DNA of 64,000 bases from Firmicutes bacterium HGW-Firmicutes-9 (GTDB lineage: Bacteria; Bacillota; Clostridia; Christensenellales; CAG-138), in contig PGZM01000003.1 of the NCBI GenBank assembly GCA_002841395.1, positions 194,554 to 258,553 on the forward strand, read 5' to 3'. Both the position numbers and the translations under genes were made by a program. Every line of letters starts with the position of its first letter. Position 1 is the stretch's first letter. The notes beneath the pieces are model-generated. The model was not told the DNA's origin, made no database searches, and saw only the letters and a program-made list of their open reading frames with translations. Positions 51,030-61,700 of the stretch are shown one piece after another.

Positions 51030-52124
51030 ATGAATCAGGAGACGATGACCGCCGCCGAACGGAAAAAGGCACAGTCCGCTTATGAAGCGACAAAACTGAG
51101 CGCTGCGCAGAAAAGCATCCACGTGTTCGCCGTGGTGGCCAGCGTCAGTAATTTTCTGTTTTTGGTGAGCGACCTGATGTTCATACAGGATCAGACCGCG
51201 CGGTTGATTTCAGCCGTTCTGCGGTATGTCTATTCTATAGTACTGATCCTGATGATTCGCAAACTCCAGCGCATGCAGTCGTTTCGCGTCTTCGCCGCGA
51301 CGGTGACCATTCTGGAAGCCGCCGGTGTACTGTTGTTTTTCGTCATCTTGATTCTGTACGTTTCACCGGATTTCATGATACAGACGATGGGCATTATAAC
51401 GGCGATCCTAGTGATTTTCACCGTACCAAACCGAAGCGGGAACATGCTTGCGCTTTCGATCAGTTCTTATGTGGCGTTCTTTACGTATTCTTATATTCAA
51501 ATGACAGAAGTTGCGCTGAATGACTTCTGCGCGGCGGCTGTTTATGCGGCGCTCGTGATCGTGATCTGCGGCACGAAAACAATCGGGACGGATCGCCACG
51601 CGCGGCAGGAATATTCGGAGCGATCTCGCCTGGAGAAAACCAGCACGCGCGACTATTTGACCAACACCGCAACGCGCGAGCGCCTGGAAGAGGAAGCGCG
51701 CCGTTGGATGAGCTTTTGCCGCAGACAGGGGCTTCCGCTTTGCCTCGTGTTTGTGGATCTGGACGATTTGAAGCGCATCAACGACCGCTATGGACACGTA
51801 ATGGGCGACAATGCGCTCAAGGAAGTTGCAGCCTTGATGAAAAAACAACTGCGCAATTCCGACACCATCGCTCGATGGGGTGGAGACGAGTTTGTGCTGC
51901 TTCTGCCGAATGTGTCGCTGCAAAACGCAGTTCTGCTGCTGGATCGTGTGAAGAACGCGGTGAATCAGCTGAGCATTGAAGGTATCGTTTCGCTGTCCTG
52001 CAGCTTCGGTGTGGTGCAGATGGGCCCCGAAAGCTCGTATGCCGAGATGCTGTCGCAGGCGGATGCGCTGATGTATCGCGCAAAACAAAACGGCAAGGGG
52101 AGAATCAGCTACTCAGAAGACTGA
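51030..52124 (+). CDS. membrane GGDEF diguanylate cyclase
   Basis: A 364-aa protein. Residues about 25-190 form six or so membrane helices with little extracytoplasmic sequence. The GGDEF domain starts near residue 205 (TSTRDYLTNTATRERLEEEA). The catalytic motif is WGGDEFVLLLP, with the inhibitory-site RxxD (RNSD) five residues before it. It should make cyclic di-GMP and be product-inhibited. It opposes the HD-GYP protein encoded upstream and precedes the giant surface protein. The ATG follows GAAGGA. Confidence 0.93.
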   Translation: MNQETMTAAERKKAQSAYEATKLSAAQKSIHVFAVVASVSNFLFLVSDLMFIQDQTARLISAVLRYVYSIVLILMIRKLQRMQSFRVFAATVTILEAAGVLLFFVILILYVSPDFMIQTMGIITAILVIFTVPNRSGNMLALSISSYVAFFTYSYIQMTEVALNDFCAAAVYAALVIVICGTKTIGTDRHARQEYSERSRLEKTSTRDYLTNTATRERLEEEARRWMSFCRRQGLPLCLVFVDLDDLKRINDRYGHVMGDNALKEVAALMKKQLRNSDTIARWGGDEFVLLLPNVSLQNAVLLLDRVKNAVNQLSIEGIVSLSCSFGVVQMGPESSYAEMLSQADALMYRAKQNGKGRISYSED

Positions 52125-52715
52125 CGAATGATATCGAAACATCCTTTGGTATCATTTCATAATATTGTTGTTGCATGGCACGGCTGTAACACAATTTATA
52201 GGCTGATTTTTGTAATCTCACACCATACCTTGTAACAATTTGATAATTATTCTGAATATACACAGGACAATCAATATTTATAAGAAGTCGGTTTCATACC
52301 CGAGTTGAAGGATGACTCAAAACAGTTTACTGTTATGGGTGATAATTTTTACAAGAATTATAGAAAAATTCACGATTTCCGCTTTACATTACACTGTTTC
52401 GAGCGTTATACTGGAAAAAATGACACGGTCCACGCAACGAATATGTAATGCGTAAAAGTTCATTTTTATTAGAAAAATCCCCCAAGAATAATGCATTTCA
52501 AACGATTCTGTGCTTATTTTTTGAAGATAAGCGACAGTCGTTTGGTTTTTGTATTGGTTAATTTGATGAAAATCAACGTAAGATTACACGACGAATGGCT
52601 CAAACGCCAAGTTGCACAACAATAATATATTACAAAGTAACAATTAAAAACTTGCTTTCGCTGAATTAAAAATTGAATCGTCACGAATATGTAACGAAAC
52701 ATCCGGAGGAACGTT
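52125..52715. other. 591-base AT-rich leader region of the giant surface protein gene
   Basis: No gene seen. Strongly AT-rich against GC-rich neighbours. It has small hairpins (AATGATA/TATCATT at 52127-52156; AACAGT/ACTGTT at about 52320-52333), and an ACGAATATGTAAYG element twice (52437-52450 and 52683-52696). Its length would allow a structured RNA leader. I could not recognise a c-di-GMP riboswitch by its conserved GCAAACC core. Confidence 0.55.
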
Positions 52716-55700
52716 ATGCTGTCTGCTAAGTTAAGTTGGATGAAACGGGTTGGAAAGAGGGCGCTGCGCATTGCGCTGAGTCTCCTCTTGATATTGCAGA
52801 TGGTGTGGGTGCCGAATGCGGCGCACGCAGCCGAAACCGTTTTCTACTTTCGTGGCTACAACGTTGAGAACATCAACTCCTCAACGCTGAACTACGCGAC
52901 CAACAGCGCGACGGTCAGCGGGACAAGCGTAACGTTTGCGGAATTGTCCAGCGAAGGCGAGGCGTTCGGTCTCATCAACCTGAATGAATCGGGACACGAT
53001 ATCTCGCAGTCTGTCGACCTCGGCGGGCTGGAGATCGATTTCTCGACTGTAAGTTATATTGAAGCGGAAGGCGAAGCCGGAGCAGACAACGACGTGCCGA
53101 CCGCGACGATCTATTTTTGCACAGAGTCCGATATCGGCAGCGCGACAAGCACTGTCACACTCCACAAAGCAGACAGCACCGTAGCCGGCAGCGAAACGCT
53201 CTCCTCCGGAGCAAAAATCCCAACCGGCACGCGCTCGATCTTCCTATCTTTAAAAGGAACGAGTATTTCCGGTAACAACACAGTTACATATTCCAACACA
53301 AGCCTTATCATTCACGACTCATCCGCCCCGACATGCAGCGCGGACTACAACCACAACTGGACGAATCAGGACGTCACCGTCACGATCAACGCAGCAGACA
53401 GCGACGCAGGCCTCGAAGGCATCTATGTGAACGATACGCGCGTATCGGGCACGTCTCCTTATACATTCACCGTATCCGATAACAATACAAGCTTCACGGC
53501 ATACGCCATGGACCTCGCGGGCAAAAAATCCGACGTGGTCTCGGAAACCGTGGATCATATCGACAAAACCACACCGGCAGATCCGTCCTCTGTGCCGCTG
53601 AGTAGCAGCAACTGGACGAATGCCGATGTTTACGTTTTAATGCCGGCCCTCGCCGCAAGCACCGGTTCGCCGGAACGCTATGTTTACCAGATCGGCACAT
53701 CCGCCTGGGCGACGCTGCCGGATGGATTCGCCATCACGGCGGAAGGCAACACGACGATTCGCGTCGCGGTAGAGGACGAAGCGGGTAACCGCTCCGCTTA
53801 CGCGCAGGCGACGGCAAAGATCGACAAGAGCGCGCCGACCATCAGCGACGCATCGATCACCTCCGGCAGCTCGTCTGCAACGGTTAATATCACGGCTTCG
53901 GATGTCGGCCTCAGCGGCCTGCAGAAGTTTGCGTACGCCGAAGGCGAACAGACCGCGGATTACTTTACCACGGGTGGTACCTTGATTTCCGGCGGTACGT
54001 TCACCGTGAGCGTCGGCGGAACGTATACGGTGTACGCGGGCGACCTCGCGGGCAACACGAGCCTCAAGACGATCTCCATCACAACCGCGCCGACGTTTGA
54101 TCCGGTCAGCGATCTGACGATGGACGAAGACGAAACGAGGAATATCCCGCTGAGCATTTCGGACGCGGAGAGCACGCGCAGCGAACTCACCGTCTCCGTG
54201 ACCACCACAGACGACGCGCTGCTCCAGAGCGTGGTGCTCAACCAGAGCGACAGCGCGATCAGCCTCGACATCACGCCCGCCGCGAATCAGTCCGGCGGAC
54301 CCGTGACCGTCACGGTAGAGGTAGAGGATCCGAGCGGGCAAAAAGTTTCGCGCTCGTTTACCGTTACCGTATCGGCGATCAACGACCTGCCGCTTGCTGT
54401 AGACGACAGCGGCATCACCGTTTCGGAAGACGGACAGGTTGAAGTTGACGTTCTTGCCAACGACAGCGATCTGGCAGACGGCGACACGCTGAGCATCCAG
54501 AGCGTCAGCGTTCCTTCGCACGGCACGACGCTGATCGTGCTCGGCAAGGTTCGTTATACGCCCGCGGAAAACTTTGCGGGCACGGATAGCTTTACCTACG
54601 TGATATCCGACGGCAACGGTGGCACGGCCGAAGCGACGGTCTACGTCACCGTCACGAAGGTCAACGATGCGCCGACGGCGGTTGACGACACGGCAACCGC
54701 GACGGAAGATTCGTTTGTTTCCATCGACGTGCTCGCGAACGACTCCGATGTGGATAGCGAGACCGACGCAGAGGAAACGATTGCGCTGCTGTCCAGTGCG
54801 GATGGCGCACACGGCACGACGCAGATTGTCAGCGGACAAATCGTCTATACGCCGGAAGCGGACTTCAACGGCACGGACACGTTTACTTATATAATTGAAG
54901 ACGCAGCCGGACTGACCGCGGAAGCGACGGTCACGGTTACGGTTGAGCCGGAAGCGGATGCACCGCGGTTCTCCGGCCTTGCTTCGGAATACACGATCGA
55001 CGAAGACGCGGTCAATCACGCGATCACGTTTGATATCTACGACGTGGAGACGCCCGCGGACAGCCTCATGCTGCAGGCGGCGTCGCTCGACAGCGAAAAG
55101 CTGGATCAGGACGGCATCGTCATCCAGGGTCTGGGCGACAGCAGCACGGCGGTTTCACTCCTGCTTTCGCCGGTTGCGGATCAGAACGGCGACGTGAGCA
55201 TCAAGCTGACGCTGGGCGACGGATTTGACAGCGTCGAGCAGACGATCGTGATCCACATCAACAACGTCAACGATGCGCCGCGCGCGGTCAACGACAAACG
55301 GCAGTTCACGGAAGATGTCGCATATTTGGATATCTCGATTGCAGGGCTACTCGCCAACGACACGGATGTCGACGGAGATGCCGTCGTCTTTGACGGCCTT
55401 GCGAGCGATCCTTCGTCGGGCACCATCGAACTTTTTAACGAAACAACGCTGCGGTATACGCCGGTTGCGGATTATTCCGGCACGACGAGCTTTACCTATT
55501 ATGTGAGCGACGGTACAGCCAGAACGACGGCTACCTGCACGCTGGAAGGCATCGGCGTCAACGACGCGCCGTCCATCTCCATCACAGAGACGGAAATCGC
55601 GGGAACGGAAGACACGCAGGTCGAGATTCCGTTCACGATTTCGGATAACGAGAGCGCGCCTGCCGATCTGGAAGTCATCGTTGCAAGCAGCGACGATAAC

Positions 55701-58700
55701 ATCGTTACGCGCGAAGGAATTACCGTCGTCAACAACGGCGATGGCACGGGCGTGGTACAGATCATGCCCTCGGCGGACTCGAACGGCACCGTGAACATCA
55801 CGCTCACGGTCAGCGACGGCGAGGATCAGGCGAGCGACAGCGTGCAGCTGGTCATCGCACCCACGCAGGATGCGCCCATTGCGGAAGACGACCTTGTCTA
55901 TGTGCACTACAGCACGAGCCGCACCTTCAGCCTGCTGGTCAACGACCACGACATCGACGGTGACGCGCTGACGGTCTATTCATTTGTAGAAGACCTGCCG
56001 GGCACGCTGACGTTTGACACGGAAACGCAGATGTTTACCTACGTTCCCGCCATCGGCGAGAACGGCATCAGCACGTTTACCTATACGATCACGGACGGAC
56101 ATGACACCGATACGGCGATTGCCGAGCTGGATGTGGTAAGCGAGATGCACAATCCGGTCATCACCTCGATCAACAGCCAGTATGTCAACGAAGACGGTAC
56201 CATCAGCGGCATCGCGTTCAGCGTTTCGGATGAAGACGTCGGCGATACGGCAACGATCACCGTCACTTCGGGCGATACATCGATCCTGCCGCAGGACGCG
56301 GAGCACATTACGGTAACCGATCTTGGCAGCGGCAACTATACCTTGTCGCTGACGCCTGTTGTCGATGCATCCGGTGCTGTGAGCGTCACCGTGACCGTCA
56401 CCGACAGCACGGACTTAACGGACAGCGCGAGCTTTACGCTGCACGTCATCGCGACGAACGACGCGCCGATCGCCGTCAATGACGAGCTGACCATGAACGA
56501 GGACGGCGCGCTGACGCTGAACCTGCTGGCAAACGACAGCGACCCGGACGGCGACACGATCTGGCTTTCGAGCCTGACCTGGCCTTCGCACGGCTATATC
56601 GAGCGCACCGGAAACACATATACCTATTATCCATACGGCAACTGGAGCGGTACGGAAACGCTGACCTACACCATCTCCGATGGGCGCGAGACCGCGCAGG
56701 CCAGCGTCACCATCACGGTTGAGCCCGTGAACGACAATCCTGTCGCATGGGACGACTGGCGCGAGATTCCGAACACGACCGGCAGCGAGAGCGCGAACTT
56801 CAACGTGCTCGGCAACGACTATGACGTGGACACCGGAGACGTCGTCCGCATGTATGAAATCGTCACCGCGCCGAGCTACGGCACCGCGGTGATCGAAGCC
56901 GACGGCACCATTACCTATACGCGCAATCAAATCTCGCCGCTCGGCAATGGCGCGGACTCCTTCGTGTACCGCATCATCGACCGCGAAACCGCCACGGGCG
57001 ATTATCGCAGCGATACCGCGACGGTGCACATCGGCGTCGAGTTCATCAGTACGCTCTATACCTACGGCACCAGCGTATATTGCTATGAAGACGACAGCCC
57101 GTTTAACATCAACCTCTCCGTGAGCAACCCGACGCCTGTGGAGTATGATCTGACGATCAACACCACGACCACGCTGGGTTCGTTTGAGGTGATCGATAAC
57201 CACACCGTGCGCTTCACGCCCGCGCCGGATCAGAACGGCTATGCCGCAATCACCTATACCGTCGAGCAGATCGGCGGCGGAGAATCGGATACGGGCACCA
57301 TCTGGATCCGTGTCTATCCGGTCAACGATCTGCCGGAGATCACTGCTTGCCCGACAGCGGTGACGATGGACGAGGACGCAAGCGCGGGCGCATCGTTTGA
57401 CGTTGCGTTCCACGACCCGGATATCGACACCAGCTACCTCTACTTCTATGTCTACACGCAGAACGCGACGACCAGCGCGCCGATTCCGTTCTATGTTTCC
57501 TACAGCGTCACCCGCACCGCGGAAGGCGCGACGGTCACGGTCAATCCGGGGCAGAACGTCAACGGCACGGGCACCATCATCGTTGGCGTCAGCGACGGCA
57601 TGACGTATACTTACCGATCGATTGATCTGACCGTCAATCCCGTGGACGACGCGCCGGTGGTAAACGGCGTAACAAGGACGATCAACGAGGATTCGTCGGT
57701 CACGTTCGCGTCGCCGGGCTCGGATACCGAAGTGGACGGCGACACGGTGTCATTTGTGATCGACCCCGCGAACCCGCCGCTGCACGGCACCGCGACGATT
57801 GACGCAAACCACCTGATCACATACGTCCCAGACGCGAACTATTACGGCACGGAGACGTTCTATGTGCTGCTGACGGATCAGACCGAAGCCGCGCTCTCCA
57901 GCACCGGGCTTGTGACCATCGTCGTTCGCCCGATCAACGACGCGCCGGAAATCTTCGATCTTTCCTATTATCAAACCACGCTGGAAGACACGCCGAAGGA
58001 CGTTACCTTGACCGTCAGCGACGTGGACAACATCCTGACGGACAGCTCGTATTATACGCTGACGTCGGAAGACCAGACGCTGGTCAAGAACGAAAACATC
58101 ACCATCAGCCATGACTCCGGCGAAGGCATGATCATCCATGTCGTGCCGGAGGAGAATGCCTATGGCACGGTGAAGATCAATATCGTCGTAACCGACGGAA
58201 AGCTTCCCGCAAGAGCCGCCTTCTCGCTCAAGATCGTTCCGGTCAACGATATTCCCGTTGCCGTTGACGACACTGCAACCGTAGACGAGGTTGTTTCCAC
58301 CGGCGAAGAAGCGCAGGCGCCGAAGACGACGGCGACCATCAACCTGCTCACCAACGATTCCGACATTGAAGACGGCAAGCCCAGCGTGGTATCCGTTTCC
58401 GACGTTGTCAACGGCACGGTCGCCAACATCGGCGGCGGTAAAGTGCTGGTCACGGCAGACGGAGACTTCAGCGGAGACGTGACATTCACCTATACCGTGA
58501 TGGACAAAGCGGGCGCGACTGCAAGCGCAAACGTGACGCTGACCATCAACCCCGTGAACGACCCGCCGCGCGCCAAGGACGACAGCGTCACGATTCTGGA
58601 AGACGAATCTCCGCTGATCTCCGTGCTGGCAAACGACGCCGATCCGGAAGGCGATACGCTCTCGATTGCAGCGGTCACTACTCCTGCGCACGGCACGGCT

Positions 58701-61700
58701 ACGATCGACGGAACGAAGGTCAGCTATGTGCCGGATCAGGATTATTTCGGCACGGACGTGTTTGACTACACCGTGTCCGATGGAAACGGCGGAACGGCGA
58801 CGGCTACTGTGACCATCACCATTAAGCCCGTCAACGACGCGCCGACCATCAATAAACACAGCTCGAACCCGGGCGACTGGACGATGCTTGAGGACACGAC
58901 GAAGGCCTTTAACTTTGTCGTTGCGGACGCGGAAAGCCCCGTCAGCAACCTTATCATCAAGATCACCTCGCTCGACGAGACGTTGCTGAAGACCACGAAG
59001 ATCGCGCTCACGACAAACGCGGAAGGCTATAAAGTGCTGACGGTAACGCCGGTGCTGAACGCAAACGGCGTGGTGGATGTGAAGATTACGGTCAGCGACG
59101 GCCTGCTCACCACGGAAGCAATCTATCCGATCACGATTACGGCGGTCAACGACGCGCCGGTTGTAACCGCGCCCGTGCAGACGATAAAAGAAGACACCCT
59201 ACTGCAAGGCAACGCGTACGCCACCGATGCGGAAGGCGACAGCGTGACGTTCGCGAAGCATACCGATCCCGCGCACGGCTCGGTCATGGTGTATGAGGAC
59301 GGCTCGTACTACTATATGCCTACGCATAATTATAACGGCGAAGATTCGTTCATCCTCCTCGCGGACGACGGGCAGGCGGAGAACAACGTGGGTTACGCGA
59401 CGGTGTACATCACCGTCAAACCGGACGGCGACCCGCCCGTAGCGCAGGACGACAGCATCACCATCGATGAAGACACGCCGACCACGATTCCCGTGCTGGA
59501 CAATGACGCGGACGAAGACGTGATCTACGGCGACTCGATCACGCTCCTGCGTGTGACCTCGCCCGCGCACGGCACGGCGGTCATCGCGGAAGGCAGCATT
59601 CTCTACACGCCGATGGCCAACTATAACGGCACCGACACATTCGGCTATACCATCACCGACCGCGACGGCAAGACCGACACGGCGACGGTTTCGATCACGA
59701 TCACCCCGGTGAACGACGCGCCGACAGGCGGCGACGACACGGCAACCGTGCTGGAAGACCATTCGGTCACGATCAACGTGACGGAAAACGATGACATCGA
59801 CGAGACGACCAACCCTGATCTCGAGGATGTCACGGTTCTTTCGGTCGACACGCCGACGCACGGCACCGCGACGATCAGCGAGGACCTCAAGTCCATCACC
59901 TATACACCGAACGAGAACTGGTTCAGCCCCGAAGGCGAGCCGGAAGTGTTCTATTATACCGCGAAGGACTCCTCAAATCAGACGGAACGCTTCGCCGTCA
60001 GCGTGATGGTCACGTCCGTCAACGACCTGCCGGTGATCACGCCTGCCACTCTGCCGGACGTTTCGACGGCGGAAGACACGGTAACGGAAGCCATCACGTT
60101 CAACGTGAGCGATATCGAAACCGCGGCGGGTTCGCTGAGCGTGACGGCTACGCACCTCAACGGCGTACTACTGCCCGCGATCACCGTGACGCCGGACGAG
60201 AACGGCGATTGCAGCTTTACGGTGCTGCCGTATGAAAACAAAGTCGGCTCCGCGACGATCACCGTCAAGGTAACCGATGCCGACGGCGGCGAGGACACCG
60301 CGTCCTTTACGCTTACGGTCACGGCGGTCAACGATGTGCCGCGTCCCGGCAACGATACCTTCACGGTTGCGGAAAACGCCACGTATACAAAAGATGTGCT
60401 CGCAAACGACGACGTGGATATTCTCTCCAACAACGGAGGGGACACGCTCACACTGCTTTCGATTGCGACGCCGCAATACGGCACCGCAAGCATCGTCAAC
60501 AACAAGCTCTACTATGTGCCGGACGCCAGCCGCAGCACAACGACGAACTATCAGGACGTCTTCACCTACACGATGAAGGACGCTTCGGGCAACGAGTGCA
60601 CCCCGACGGTCACCGTGACGGTCACGCCGGTTAACGACGCACCGACGATCTCCGCAATTGCGGATGTGACGGGTGTCCTCGAAGATGCGCCGGACGGCAC
60701 GGGAGACATCAGCTTCAGCGTGACGGACGAAGAGGACGACGACGATACGCTGCAGATTTCGACCGCAAGCAGCAACACGACTCTCTTCCCGGTGAGCAAT
60801 ATCTCAATCACGAACCCGACGGACGATCCGACCGGATCGCTCCGCACGGTCAAGGTGATTCCCGCCGCAAACCAGTATGGCACGGCAAGGATCACGCTGA
60901 CGGTTCGCGACGCGCAGGGCGTCACCGCGACAAGCTACTTTAACATAACCGTTGATCCCGTCAACGACGTTCCGCTCAACGGCGACAGAGAGTTCACGGT
61001 CGTGGAAGACGTTGAAAAACAGCTCGACGTACTGACCGGCATCGATCCCGACTATGCGACCATGCCGGAAGACATCACCATCACCGCAATCGCGACGCAG
61101 CCGAGCCACGGTACGGTTCGCATCGCAGCGGATGGAAAGTCGCTCTATTACACGACCGCGCAGGACAGCAACGAGCCGGATTCGTTCGAGTATACGATCT
61201 TCGACTCCTACGGCGAGGCTTCCTACACGTTCACGGTGTCGATTACGGTAACGCCGGTCAATGACGCGCCTGTGATTCACTATCTTGGTGAAGCGCAGTA
61301 CACAATCTATGAAGGAACGCAGCAAAACGACATTCCGTTTACAGTGACCGACGTCGATAATGTGACCGATGCCAGCGGCACCGATCCCGTTGAAGTGACG
61401 CTGAGCGCGAAGAGCAGCAACTCGATTCTGCTCTACAACGGCATCCACATCGATACGCTGACGGGCGACAACCGCGACATCGACCTCACGCCGTATCTCA
61501 AATGGAACGGCACAACGACCGTGACCATCACGGCGACCGACCCCGGCGGGCTGAAATCGACCGCCAGCTTTGTGCTGGTCGTCAACAGCGTCAACGATAC
61601 GCCGGTCGCGGTCAACGACACGTTCTCGATTCCGGAGGATCAGACCTCGTCGATCAACGTACTCGCAAACGACACGGATGACGACCTCCAGACCAACCCG

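Noticed and set aside
52125-52715. c-di-GMP riboswitch in the leader of the giant gene
   Set aside because: Suggested by context, but I could not find the conserved core or a convincing three-way fold by eye; a covariance-model search would decide.
53637-55019. 460-codon leftward open frame, and many other long minus-strand frames, inside the giant gene
   Set aside because: They arise from the GC-rich, repeat-biased codons of the plus-strand gene; they have arginine-rich, low-complexity translations and no ribosome binding sites.
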